Source: an uncultured Bacteroidales bacterium
GTDB taxonomy: Bacteria; Bacteroidota; Bacteroidia; Bacteroidales; WCHB1-69
Assembly: GCA_900316305.1 (NCBI GenBank)
Contig: ONCM01000013.1
Coordinates: 31,544-95,543, forward strand
Length of the DNA stretch: 64,000 nt
Direction: 5' to 3'
Shown: one piece after another, positions 28,158 to 36,596 of the stretch
Numbering within the stretch: the first letter of the stretch is position 1
Layout of the letters: every line of letters starts with the position of its first letter
Translations under genes and position numbers: made by a program
The notes under the pieces: generated by a model
Told to the model about the DNA's origin: nothing
What the model saw: the letters and a program-made list of their open reading frames with translations, nothing else
Databases searched by the model: none

Positions 28158-29603
28158 ATGTCTAGTGTAATAATGTCATACGAGCAATATCTTACCCATC
28201 CGATATACCCGTTTGTGCGCCATGCGGCGGACGAACTGGGCTATGACGCGTACGTGGTGGGCGGTGTGGTGCGCGACATCATCATGCGCCGCCACAACAC
28301 GGATATTGACATCGTGACGGTGGGCAGCGGCATCGAACTGGCACGCCACACCGCCGCACTGATCTCGCCCGACCTCCACGTCAACGTCTATCGCAACTTC
28401 GGCACCGCGCAATTCAACTTCGAAAGCAGTGTCATCGAGTTCGTGGGAGCACGCCGCGAGTCTTACAACCGCGACTCCCGTAAACCCATTGTCGAGGACG
28501 GCACCCTGGAGGATGACCAGCTGCGCCGCGACTTCACCATTAACGCCATGGCCATCTCCCTCAACGGCGACCACCCCTTCACGCTCGTAGATCCGTTCAA
28601 CGGCATCCAGGACATCGCCGACAAAATCATCCGCACGCCCTGTGACCCCGACCGCACTTTTTCCGATGACCCACTGCGAATGATGCGCGCCATCCGTTTC
28701 GCCACCCAACTCAACTTCAATATCTACCCAGAGACCTTCGAAGCCATCCAGCGCAACGCCGAACGCCTCGATATCATCTCCGAGGAGCGCATCATGGAGG
28801 AGTTCAACAAAATCCTGCACTGTATCCGGCCTTCCAGAGGCATCAAACTGCTCGACGAGAGCGGTCTGTTGGAACGGTTCCTGCCCGAGGTGATTGCTCT
28901 CAAAGGCGTGGAAAGCATCAACGGCAAAGGCCATAAGGACAACTACTTGCACACCCTTGAGGTGGTCGATAACGTAGCGATGAGTTCCACCAACGTCTGG
29001 CTGGTGTGGGCCGCGCTGCTCCACGACATCGCCAAGCCCGTCACTAAACGCTTCGACCCCATCCATGGATGGTCGTTCCACGGTCACGAAGTGGTGGGCG
29101 CAAAGATGGCCTCCAAAATCTTCCATCGTTTGAAACTACCTGTCAACGAAAGACTTAAATACGTACAGAAGCTCGTCAACCTGCACTTGCGTCCCATCGC
29201 GCTGGTGGAAGACAACATCACCGACTCCGCCGTCCGACGGCTGCTTTTCGAAGCTGGCGATGACATCGACGACCTGATGATGCTATGCGAGGCCGATATT
29301 ACCTCCAAAAACTCCGACAAGATCAAGCGTTACCACAAGAACTTCGAGATTGTGCGCGACAAACTGATCGAAATCGAGGAGAAGGACCGTCTGCGCAACT
29401 GGCAGCCGCCCATCAACGGTCAGGACATCATGATTGCCTTCAACCTCACCCCTTGCAGAACCATCGGCGACATCAAGGACGTAGTGTGTAACGCCATCCT
29501 CGATGGCGACATCGAGAACACCCGCGAGGCCGCCTACAAATGCATGCTTGAGGCTGGTATCAACATGGGACTAACTCCCATACCCAATCTTCCCGAATTA
29601 TGA
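28158..29603 (+). CDS. cca: CCA tRNA nucleotidyltransferase with HD domain
   Basis: Encodes about 481 residues. The class II nucleotidyltransferase head shows GGVVRD and the catalytic DIDIVT, then the RRDFTINAMA and DPLRMMRAIRFA signatures. A C-terminal HD domain has LLHDIAKPVTK and HGHEVVGAK. It adds or repairs the 3' CCA of tRNAs. Candidate starts are 28158 and 28173; both follow the TATCTTTG box at 28105. The stop overlaps the next gene by four bases (ATGA), showing coupling. Confidence 0.9.
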   Translation: MSSVIMSYEQYLTHPIYPFVRHAADELGYDAYVVGGVVRDIIMRRHNTDIDIVTVGSGIELARHTAALISPDLHVNVYRNFGTAQFNFESSVIEFVGARRESYNRDSRKPIVEDGTLEDDQLRRDFTINAMAISLNGDHPFTLVDPFNGIQDIADKIIRTPCDPDRTFSDDPLRMMRAIRFATQLNFNIYPETFEAIQRNAERLDIISEERIMEEFNKILHCIRPSRGIKLLDESGLLERFLPEVIALKGVESINGKGHKDNYLHTLEVVDNVAMSSTNVWLVWAALLHDIAKPVTKRFDPIHGWSFHGHEVVGAKMASKIFHRLKLPVNERLKYVQKLVNLHLRPIALVEDNITDSAVRRLLFEAGDDIDDLMMLCEADITSKNSDKIKRYHKNFEIVRDKLIEIEEKDRLRNWQPPINGQDIMIAFNLTPCRTIGDIKDVVCNAILDGDIENTREAAYKCMLEAGINMGLTPIPNLPEL

Positions 29604-29995
29604 AAAGATCCATATACATTCTTATTCCGTTGTGCGTCCTTGTGACCCTGTTTTCCAGTTGCAAAAGCAAGAAAATGGTCATGGAGAAGCCCGACAATCT
29701 GATTAACCGCATCACGTTGGTCAATATTCTGGCGGAAAGCTACATCATTGAGAGCACCCTGCAGTTCAGTCCAGTGGACTCCATCCCCAAGGACGAAATG
29801 GCCCGCCGTTACTACAAAGACCTATTTGATCGATATAAAATCACAAACGAGCAATTTGAGTCCTCCATTGCCTACTACGTCAGCGAGGAGAAATCCGCCG
29901 AGAAGCTCTTGAACGATGCTTCTGCGTTGATTATCAGCAAGAAAGAAGAATTGTTCGTCAAAGACACCATCTCTTCCACCAATTTTCCGTATTAA
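29600..29995 (+). CDS. DUF4296 lipoprotein
   Basis: Encodes 131 residues with a lipoprotein signal peptide and lipobox LFSSC. The remainder is helical and matches the DUF4296 pattern (LINRITLVNILAESYIIEST, then YYKDLFDRYKITNEQFESSI). The function is unknown in this Bacteroidota-specific family. The ATG overlaps the cca stop by four bases; a MutS-like gene follows 30 nt later, probably in the same operon. Confidence 0.8.
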   Translation: MKRSIYILIPLCVLVTLFSSCKSKKMVMEKPDNLINRITLVNILAESYIIESTLQFSPVDSIPKDEMARRYYKDLFDRYKITNEQFESSIAYYVSEEKSAEKLLNDASALIISKKEELFVKDTISSTNFPY

Positions 29996-30025
29996 CCCGT
30001 CAAAGCATTATATTTCTTTGGAACT

Positions 30026-31396
30026 ATGTTATTTAAGAACGCTTTTGAACAGCAACCTTCTCTGCGATACGTATATGAAAATATGCGGTTCGACTCCGGT
30101 TTGGGCCGTCAGTACCTGCTGAATCTGCCTTTTCAGACGGATGCCACCGCTCTCGCTGCCGAATTCGACCAGCTGGAGGCCGTGATTGCCCTCAGTCAGG
30201 ACGAAAACTGCCGTCCCACGCTCTCTCATCTCCGTCAGCAGATCCACCAACTCAACAACATCGCCCCCACCCTGCTCGCGCTCGCCAACGGAGCCGTACT
30301 CGACGATGTTCAACTCTTTGAGATAAAGAAAACGGCCATTTTGACGAAAGTGATTGCTCAGGACGTGGAGAATTTGGAAATCTCATGGTTGCAATACGCA
30401 CCCATGGACGAGGTGATTGCCATTTTGGATCCGGAGCATACGCATATCCCGCATTTCTACGTCTATTCCGCTTACGATGAAGACTTGGCTTGTCTGCGCG
30501 AGAAGATCAAAGCGGCCGGGGATTCGCAGGAGGCGGAGACATATCGTTTTCAGGCCCAGAAGATTGAGGATCAGTTACGGGCAAAACTCAGCGACCAGCT
30601 ACGGCCTCATCAGGAGGCGTTGTCCAACAACCTGCGGAACACCGCACGGCTGGACCTGCTCATCGCCAAGTCAAGATTGGCTGCGGAGTGGCATGCCTGC
30701 AAACCCGTCATTGGCGACCGACACGTGCTCACCGACATCATCAACCCGGAAATTGCGGCGGCACTGGCGGTGAAAGGCCGTAACTTCCAGCCCGTCAGCA
30801 TCTCCTTCGGGCGCGAAACCGTCCTCATCACGGGCGCGAACATGGCCGGCAAGTCGGTGCTGCTACAGACGGTAGCCCTCGCGCAGTACCTGTTCCAGTT
30901 CGGATTCTTCCTGCCAGCCGAAGCGGCGACGCTGCCCGTCGTGGACGAGGTCATCACCAGCATCGGCGACCGGCAGTCGGCCCTTAGCGGTTTGTCCTCC
31001 TTCGCCGTCGAAGTGCTCACCATCGACCGCATCATCAAGACCGCCCGCGAAGGTAAGCGCGTGCTCGCCCTTGTGGATGAGCTCGCCCGCACCACCAACC
31101 CCGACGAAGGCAAACGGATGGTCAACGGATTCATCCGCCTCAGTCGCAAACTATCGCTGACGGCCATCGTGACCACCCACTACAGCGGTCTCGATGTCGA
31201 TTGCCGACGGATGCGTGTCAAAGGGCTCCAGATCCCTGACGGCATCAACTCGCTCAGTATCGGACACATAGCCGACTATATGGACTACTCCCTCGTCGAA
31301 ACGCACAACGACGACGTTCCTAAAGAGGCGTTCACCATTGCCCGACTGCTGCGTGTGGATGACGAGTTCCTGACCGAGTGCGGATCCACCGAATAA
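30026..31396 (+). CDS. MutS-related ATPase (domain III/V only)
   Basis: Encodes 456 residues. The C-terminal ABC-type ATPase of MutS is clear: Walker A TGANMAGKSVLLQT (about 270), signature SALSGLSSFAVE, Walker B VLALVDELARTTNPDEG and VTTHYSG. The helical lever/core region is present, but the MutS1 mismatch-binding domain (FxE motif) is absent. It is therefore not the canonical repair MutS and belongs to the short MutS-like proteins of unclear role. It lies downstream of cca and the DUF4296 gene on the same strand. Confidence 0.82.
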   Translation: MLFKNAFEQQPSLRYVYENMRFDSGLGRQYLLNLPFQTDATALAAEFDQLEAVIALSQDENCRPTLSHLRQQIHQLNNIAPTLLALANGAVLDDVQLFEIKKTAILTKVIAQDVENLEISWLQYAPMDEVIAILDPEHTHIPHFYVYSAYDEDLACLREKIKAAGDSQEAETYRFQAQKIEDQLRAKLSDQLRPHQEALSNNLRNTARLDLLIAKSRLAAEWHACKPVIGDRHVLTDIINPEIAAALAVKGRNFQPVSISFGRETVLITGANMAGKSVLLQTVALAQYLFQFGFFLPAEAATLPVVDEVITSIGDRQSALSGLSSFAVEVLTIDRIIKTAREGKRVLALVDELARTTNPDEGKRMVNGFIRLSRKLSLTAIVTTHYSGLDVDCRRMRVKGLQIPDGINSLSIGHIADYMDYSLVETHNDDVPKEAFTIARLLRVDDEFLTECGSTE

Positions 31397-31419
31397 CGAA
31401 CGAACCTCGAAAAAAAATG

Positions 31420-31427
31420 TATTTTTG
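31420..31427 (+). promoter_or_regulatory. -7 box TATTTTTG of the Fe-S operon
   Basis: TAnnTTTG box 116 nt upstream of the ATG at 31544. A tandem array lies in between, within the predicted 5' UTR. Confidence 0.6.
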
Positions 31428-31439
31428 CGCTCTTTTGTA

Positions 31440-31520
31440 AAGCTTAAAAGCTTAAAAGCTTAAAAGCTTACAAGCTTACAAGCTTACAAGATTACAAGAT
31501 TAAAGATTAAAGGTTAATGG
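31440..31520. repeat. 10-nt tandem array in the 5' UTR of the Fe-S operon
   Basis: About four copies of AAGCTTAAAA, then three of AAGCTTACAA, then AAGATTACAA and AAGATTAAAG variants. The array stands between the -7 box and the start codon. Confidence 0.85.
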
Positions 31521-31543
31521 TCAACAGTCAATGTTAATGTAAG

Positions 31544-31885
31544 ATGGCAGATTTTGGATTTAAGATAAAACAGACACGCTCTTTCAACCTGAGTCAGGCG
31601 GACTTGCGCAAGGCGGACCGTCTGTTGGAAGAGGTTCCCTCATACCGTTTGTGCATCGGGTGCGGCGGCTGCACGGCCACCTGCTCGGCTCGGCAGTTCA
31701 CGGACTTCGACATCCGGAAAGTGCACAACACCTTCCGTCGCGGACAGTACGACAAACTCGCCGACGAACTTCGCAAATGCATGTTGTGCGGGAAATGCAC
31801 CCTCGTGTGCCCGCGCGGCGTGAACCTTCGCTCCCTGATCATCAATATGCGCCAATTGTTAACCCCCTCTAACGAAACTTTCTAA
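31544..31885 (+). CDS. 4Fe-4S dicluster protein, HdrC-like
   Basis: Encodes 113 residues. Two cluster-binding motifs are visible: CIGCGGCTATC (about 38-48) and CMLCGKCTLVCPRGVNL (about 85). The arrangement is like HdrC-type subunits of heterodisulfide reductases. It should pass electrons to the membrane Fe-S protein encoded 4 nt downstream. The expected redox partner (quinone, NADH or a thiol) cannot be read from sequence. Confidence 0.8.
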   Translation: MADFGFKIKQTRSFNLSQADLRKADRLLEEVPSYRLCIGCGGCTATCSARQFTDFDIRKVHNTFRRGQYDKLADELRKCMLCGKCTLVCPRGVNLRSLIINMRQLLTPSNETF

Positions 31886-31888
31886 ACT

Positions 31889-33700
31889 ATGGCAAACTTC
31901 CATCCTTTCGTCGTACCTTTCGTGTTTGGCGCTCTCGCCCTCTTTGTCATTTGCGGCTACAAATACGTCCGCTGGATCAAACAATTTGACCGCAAACAGC
32001 AGAAACTCATCAAGAAAAACATGTTCTCCACGCGGATTTTCCCCGCAATCAAGGAGATGTTCAACGAATGTCTGCTGCACCTGCGCATCACCAAGAAAAA
32101 TTGGCGGTTAGGCTATATGCACCGCAGCATCGCCTTCGGTTGGTTCCTGCTCATCGTGGTGGGCGCCATTGAGAGCCGCATCGGCATCAAGGGACCGTTC
32201 CACTTCTGGTGCGCCATCTTTTACCGCTTCTTCCACCATAACCCGCCCGTCAACGGCACCGAGGTGTTCTTCACCCAGCTCATGGATCTGATCCTGCTTT
32301 ACGTGCTTTCGGGTATTTTCCTTGCTTTTGTCAAGAAGATTCACTCCCGCGTCCTCGGCATGAAGCGCACCACGAAGCACACCGTGATGGACACGACCGT
32401 CAAGATTGCATTGTGGGCCATCTTCCCGCTGCGGCTCCTGAGCGAGGCCGTCACCGCGCGACTGTACGCCAACGGCGGTTTCCTGACCCAGACCCTCGGC
32501 GACCTCTTTAGCCGTCCAGTGGCGGATTTCCTCGAGATTCCCCTCTGGTCGCTCTACTCCATCGCCCTCTGCATCTTCTTCCTGATGTTGCCCTTCACCC
32601 GCTACATGCACATTTTCACCGAGGTTTTCCTCATCTACTTCCGCAAATTAGGGCTCCGCGACAGCGTCAAGATGACCGGCTATACCAAGTTCGAGCTCAG
32701 CGCCTGCTCCCGTTGCGGTATGTGCATCGATCGTTGTCCCTTATACAACACCCTGGACATCAACGATGTGCAGAGCGTTTATCTGCTGCGTAACCTCCGT
32801 AACCTGGAGCACCACCAGGACATCCTTGCCGCCGGCAAGAACTGTCTGATGTGCCACCAGTGCGCCGAAGACTGCCCCGTGGATATCGACCTGATGAGTA
32901 TCCGTCGGATTTCGCGTGACAAGGGCGACACCGACATGGCCGACAACTACCGCTATCTCGACCCGGTCAAGGGGTTCAACGCCATCGGGCGCGTGGCCTA
33001 CTTCGGCGGCTGCATGACGCAGCTCACCCCAACCATTTCCGAGTCGATGAAGACCATTTTTGAGGCTGCCGGGGTGAAATACTGGCATTTGGACGGCGAA
33101 CGGGCCATCTGCTGCGGTCGTCCGCTTTTGCAGCAGGGTTTCAACAAACAGGCCGCCGACCTGCGCCGCAAGGTCAGCGAACTCATCTCCTCCTGCAATG
33201 CCACTGCACTTATCACCTCCTGCCCCATTTGCTACAACACCTTCAAACACGAATATCATCTGAACATCCCCATCTATCACCACACCGAGTACCTCGACAT
33301 GCTGATCAAGTCCGGAAAACTCTCTGTGAAACAGACGGATACAACATTCACCTATCACGATCCATGCGACCTCGGACGAGGCTGCGGCGTTTACGAGCAG
33401 CCCCGCGAAGTGCTGAAGGCGATCGGTCAGCTCAAGCAGATTTCTGCAGAGAAGGAGAACAGCGTCTGCTGCGGCATGAACCTCGGTAACACGGTACTCT
33501 CGCTCGACCAGCAGACGAAGCTCCGCGACAAATCCCTACAAATCCTCACCGAACCTAATCCTGACGTGGTTGTCACCGCCTGCCCGATGTGCAAGAAGGC
33601 CTTCAAGCACGGTACCGAGGCGAATGTGAAGGATATTGCGGAGGTGGTGGCCAGTTCGATTCAGAATGAAGAATGTAGAATTATGAATTATGAATTATGA
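31889..33700 (+). CDS. membrane heterodisulfide reductase-like Fe-S protein (HdrE/HdrD fusion)
   Basis: Encodes 603 residues. The N-terminal ~260 residues contain several membrane segments and His residues, like a cytochrome b/HdrE-type subunit. Two 4Fe-4S motifs follow (CSRCGMCIDRCPLY, CLMCHQCAEDCPVD), then two CCG-type domains (ICCGRPLLQQG, VCCGMNLGN) as in HdrD/GlpC. It probably transfers electrons between the quinone pool and a cytoplasmic carrier. The C-terminal ~9 residues (ECRIMNYEL) come from a GAATTATGAATT array that also supplies the stop. Confidence 0.82.
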   Translation: MANFHPFVVPFVFGALALFVICGYKYVRWIKQFDRKQQKLIKKNMFSTRIFPAIKEMFNECLLHLRITKKNWRLGYMHRSIAFGWFLLIVVGAIESRIGIKGPFHFWCAIFYRFFHHNPPVNGTEVFFTQLMDLILLYVLSGIFLAFVKKIHSRVLGMKRTTKHTVMDTTVKIALWAIFPLRLLSEAVTARLYANGGFLTQTLGDLFSRPVADFLEIPLWSLYSIALCIFFLMLPFTRYMHIFTEVFLIYFRKLGLRDSVKMTGYTKFELSACSRCGMCIDRCPLYNTLDINDVQSVYLLRNLRNLEHHQDILAAGKNCLMCHQCAEDCPVDIDLMSIRRISRDKGDTDMADNYRYLDPVKGFNAIGRVAYFGGCMTQLTPTISESMKTIFEAAGVKYWHLDGERAICCGRPLLQQGFNKQAADLRRKVSELISSCNATALITSCPICYNTFKHEYHLNIPIYHHTEYLDMLIKSGKLSVKQTDTTFTYHDPCDLGRGCGVYEQPREVLKAIGQLKQISAEKENSVCCGMNLGNTVLSLDQQTKLRDKSLQILTEPNPDVVVTACPMCKKAFKHGTEANVKDIAEVVASSIQNEECRIMNYEL

Positions 33701-33705
33701 ATAAT
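33664..33705. repeat. AATTATGA array covering the stop of the HdrDE-like gene
   Basis: Repeated GAATTATGAATTATGAAT units encode the last residues and stop at 33698-33700. Confidence 0.8.
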
Positions 33706-33742
33706 TTCTGCGAAAATCTGCGAGTTCTGCGGGAACACAAAA

Positions 33743-34363
33743 ATGACAAGCATTAATACAGAAATACAAGACTACGTTGAGCGGAACATTATCCCGTTGT
33801 ACGACCGGTTCGACAAGGCGCACCGGCGCGACCATGTGCGCATGGTGATTTCTCAGAGCATGGACTTGGCTGCGCAGATGGATGTGGATGCGGACATGGT
33901 GTATGTCATCGCCGCCTACCACGACATCGGGTTGTGCGAGGGACGGGAGCACCACCATGAGGTGTCGGCACGAATGCTGCTCGCCGACAATGAATTGCGG
34001 AAGTGGTTCACGGAAAGCCAGTTGCATACGATGGCGGAAGCTGTGGAGGACCACCGCGCCTCCTCCGACCACGCGCCGCGCAGTCTATACGGGCGCATCG
34101 TGGCCGAGGCCGACCGCTTCATCGACCCCGACACCATCGTCCGCCGCACCGTGCAGTACGGCATGGAACACTACCCCGAATTGGACAAGGAGAGACATTA
34201 CGAGCGGATGGTGCAGCACCTGCGCGAGAAGTACGGTCGCGGCGGCTACCTGCACCTCTGGTTCGACCACTCCCCCAACGCCGAACGGCTGGAAATCTTA
34301 CGCCAAATCATTGACGATGAAAACATATTGAAAAAAAAATTCGAGGAATATTACGGAATGTGA
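33743..34363 (+). CDS. HD-domain phosphohydrolase
   Basis: Encodes 206 residues. The HD pattern is visible as H in AHRRDHVRMVI, the doublet in AAYHDIGLCEGREHHH, and the late D in AEADRFIDPD. It is a small stand-alone metal-dependent phosphohydrolase; the substrate (nucleotide or second messenger) is unknown. The upstream AATTATGA array separates it from the Fe-S gene, and no clear -7 box is seen, so it may be in the same transcript. Confidence 0.8.
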   Translation: MTSINTEIQDYVERNIIPLYDRFDKAHRRDHVRMVISQSMDLAAQMDVDADMVYVIAAYHDIGLCEGREHHHEVSARMLLADNELRKWFTESQLHTMAEAVEDHRASSDHAPRSLYGRIVAEADRFIDPDTIVRRTVQYGMEHYPELDKERHYERMVQHLREKYGRGGYLHLWFDHSPNAERLEILRQIIDDENILKKKFEEYYGM

Positions 34364-34392
34364 TTTTCGTGAACGTTTGCGTATGCAAAAAA

Positions 34393-34415
34393 GGGCGTAT
34401 GCGATACGCCCCTAC
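34393..34415 (-). repeat. REP-like hairpin with 5' GTAG
   Basis: On the minus strand GTAG precedes the hairpin GGGCGTAT-CGC-ATACGCCC (8-bp stem, 3-nt loop). This is the classical REP layout, different in sequence from the RAYT-flanking pair. Confidence 0.75.
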
Positions 34416-34420
34416 GTATA

Positions 34421-34556
34421 TTCATCGTTTTTCATCGTCACATTCATCGTTTTTCATCGCCACATTCATCGTTTTTCATCGTCACATTCATCGTTTTTCA
34501 TCGCCACATTCATCGTTTTTCATCGTCCCTTCATCGTTATTCATCGTTATTCATCG
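34421..34556. repeat. CGATGA-type tandem array
   Basis: Multiple units of CATTCATCGTTTTTCATCG type, about 24-25 nt for the larger period. On the minus strand the array starts at the stop codon of the AlkD-like gene (CGATGA). It is related to the array at 19240-19297. Confidence 0.85.
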
Positions 34557-35297
34557 CCCCATCATCCGTTTCCGCTCCTCCTCCGGGAACCGTTCGATGG
34601 CATAGCGCAGCATCGTGCGGGGCATCGTGGTGCGGCGAGGTTCGAGCCAGTCGAGGAGGCGTTGCTCGTCGCGCTTGCCGGCCTCGCGGAGGAGCCAGCC
34701 GGCGGCCTTCTGCAGCAGGTCGTGCAGGGGCGCGGGCTTCTTCAGGAACAGCTCCGCCAACGCGTAGGTGTCGTCTAACTCGCCATGGCGCAGGAACTGC
34801 ATCGTGGTGACGATGCCGATGCGCTGCTCCCAGATGGTGGTGCCGTTCTCCACCATGTCGTACAGCATCTTGCGGTCTTTGTCGAGAAGCCAGACCCCGA
34901 GAATCTCGTAACAGGAGAGATCCACCAAGTCCCAGTTGTTCACGTATTGGAGGTGCGACAGATAGAAGCTTACGTTCAGCTGTTGCAGTCCGCGGTCGCC
35001 CTTGGCCGCTTTGAAGAACTGCACTAGCGTGAGCAATCCGGCGAGCCGCATCTCGTGGTATTCAGAGGTGACGCAGGCCTCCAGCTCATAGAACGAGACG
35101 GACTGCCAGCACTTCTTGACAATCTCGCGCACGACGGGCACCTTGATGCCGAGGAACTTGTCGCCCTCGCCATACTCGCCCTTGCCGGTCTTGAAGAAAC
35201 GGCTCAGGTGCTCAGCCTGCTTGGGGTCCTGACGGTGGAGGATTTCCTCGTAGAGGGAGGCGGGGTGGTCTGTCTCGTGATTCTGATTATTATTCAT
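34551..35297 (-). CDS. DNA alkylation repair protein (AlkD-like)
   Basis: Encodes 248 residues of HEAT-like helical repeats typical of AlkD: FLGIKVPVVREIVKKCW, EMRLAGLLTLVQFF, NNWDLVDLSCYEILGVWLL, WEQRIGIVTTMQFLRHGEL, and LQKAAGWLLREAGKRD with downstream TTMPRTMLRYAIE. AlkD enzymes excise alkylated bases from DNA without base flipping. The NNWDLVD motif contains the catalytic-type Trp/Asp. The stop codon is the first unit of the CGATGA array. Confidence 0.87.
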   Translation of the reverse strand: MNNNQNHETDHPASLYEEILHRQDPKQAEHLSRFFKTGKGEYGEGDKFLGIKVPVVREIVKKCWQSVSFYELEACVTSEYHEMRLAGLLTLVQFFKAAKGDRGLQQLNVSFYLSHLQYVNNWDLVDLSCYEILGVWLLDKDRKMLYDMVENGTTIWEQRIGIVTTMQFLRHGELDDTYALAELFLKKPAPLHDLLQKAAGWLLREAGKRDEQRLLDWLEPRRTTMPRTMLRYAIERFPEEERKRMMGR

Positions 35298-35363
35298 ATT
35301 CCTATAATTTTTGCGATAATTAAAACAATGCAGTGTTTAGAGAAACACGGATCATCTGACAGC

Positions 35364-35777
35364 TTACAGCATACAAGCCCAGCCAAACTTATGAGCAAGT
35401 TCACGAAGGAGATTGCGGTCAGCAACAGGAATTGTTACGCGTACCGTCTCTTTCCGCTTTTCCCGAGAGGTAATATTTGCAATGTCAATATTATATTGGT
35501 TTTGCAGGTTCATCCAAAGTTCTACAGGGATGCCCAACACTTTCTCCAAAGCTGCCGCAACATGTATTGAAATGGGACGTTTGCCATTAATTGTCTCGCT
35601 TAACACAGACGCTTTGATGCCCGTCTCGGAAGCGAGCTGTTTTTGAGTCATTTTCCGCTCTTTCAGCTCATCCTTTATTAATTCTCCAGGATGAGTGGCC
35701 ACAGCCGGTGTGTTTTGGTTTGTTTTACCATACAAATAGAGTTCCTCCAATGATTTATCACCAAATTCAATATTCAT
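35364..35777 (-). CDS. HigA-family antitoxin/XRE regulator, no partner toxin
   Basis: Encodes 137 residues. A HigA-like segment THPGELIKDELKERKMTQKQ leads into a HTH (LASETGIKASVLSETINGKR) and the LGIPVELWMNLQNQYN closing motif. HigA proteins bind their promoter and neutralise HigB mRNA interferases, but no HigB-like reading frame exists on either side: upstream is a 150-bp divergent promoter region and downstream is the AlkD gene. It probably acts as a lone regulator or a leftover antitoxin. Confidence 0.8.
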   Translation of the reverse strand: MNIEFGDKSLEELYLYGKTNQNTPAVATHPGELIKDELKERKMTQKQLASETGIKASVLSETINGKRPISIHVAAALEKVLGIPVELWMNLQNQYNIDIANITSREKRKETVRVTIPVADRNLLRELAHKFGWACML

Positions 35778-35880
35778 TGCACAAGTTTTTTAAGGCTGTA
35801 AAAATACTATTTTTTTGAATAATTATCAAATTTGCGAATTTTTCTTTTAACAAAGGAATAGCACAGATGAACAATTTTTA

Positions 35881-35888
35881 TATTTTTG
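35881..35888 (+). promoter_or_regulatory. -7 box TATTTTTG of the small lipoprotein gene
   Basis: TAnnTTTG box 42 nt upstream of the ATG at 35931. Confidence 0.6.
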
Positions 35889-35930
35889 CCATCAAATTTA
35901 TTGGAGACTTACCACTCTGACCATAAAATT

Positions 35931-36398
35931 ATGAAGAAAATGAAAAAATCAACAATAAAAAATATCGCATGCTGGCTGCTTATCACCATCTTTCTGGCAG
36001 GCTGTTCACCCCAACCGAACTCCTTAGACCGCAAAGTGTTCAAGGCCTACAGACAGTGTGAACGGCAAAGCAACTATGTGATCGACTTTGCAACGTTGCC
36101 CCTTTACGACTGGGACACCATGTACTACTTCTCGGGTAAATGGGATTTGAAGGACATTTTGGATACGCTTGGCATCCCATTGAACGCTGTCAGCTACTCA
36201 GATGTCGGACCAAAAGTGTACTTTATGCGAGAAGGGCGCTCGGTCTATCAAACCGGATGGTTCCCCTATCCGCCTGAACGCCGTCCCAAAAGTATCTACT
36301 TTGACACCCCGAACGATGAATTTGCCGTGGCCAAATCCGACGCAAAGTTCAAAGTAGCAAAAGAAGGAGACCTTTACCGGCTTACACCGTTGTTTTAG
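35931..36398 (+). CDS. lipoprotein of unknown function
   Basis: Encodes 155 residues with a lipoprotein signal peptide ending ITIFLAGC. The mature part has an early Tyr/Arg-rich helix (KVFKAYRQCERQSNYVIDFA) and a β-rich remainder; no domain recognised. The start at 35931 is chosen because the longer frame from 35886 begins inside the promoter. A 10-bp hairpin (36441-36466) follows and may terminate transcription. Confidence 0.65.
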   Translation: MKKMKKSTIKNIACWLLITIFLAGCSPQPNSLDRKVFKAYRQCERQSNYVIDFATLPLYDWDTMYYFSGKWDLKDILDTLGIPLNAVSYSDVGPKVYFMREGRSVYQTGWFPYPPERRPKSIYFDTPNDEFAVAKSDAKFKVAKEGDLYRLTPLF

Positions 36399-36440
36399 AC
36401 ACATAGAATACCCTTTTCCTGCGAAATCCCGATTCAAAAA

Positions 36441-36466
36441 TTAACTATTCAAGGCCGAATAGTTAA
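36441..36466. terminator. 10-bp hairpin downstream of the lipoprotein gene
   Basis: TTAACTATTC pairs perfectly with GAATAGTTAA around AAGGCC. Only a weak T-rich tail follows, so the role as terminator is tentative. Confidence 0.5.
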
Positions 36467-36519
36467 CGCATTTTGCAGAAACTGCTGAACATCAGTCATA
36501 AAAATATTTTTTAAAACTC

Positions 36520-36550
36520 TTGACAAAAGGGTTTTGATGTTGTATCTTTG
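36520..36550 (+). promoter_or_regulatory. promoter with TTGACA and TATCTTTG
   Basis: A TTG-type -33 element (36520-36525) is followed, at a 20-nt spacing from its TTG, by the -7 box TATCTTTG (36543-36550). It precedes the ATG at 36597. Confidence 0.65.
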
Positions 36551-36596
36551 CTGTGATATTGAAATCAATTTATTCACACAAAAAAGACAACAAAAT

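Noticed and set aside
30026-31396. canonical mismatch-repair mutS
   Set aside because: The mismatch-recognition domain is absent; only the core and ATPase parts are present.
34421-34556. CRISPR array
   Set aside because: Units are only 6-25 nt, degenerate, with no unique spacers and no cas genes nearby.
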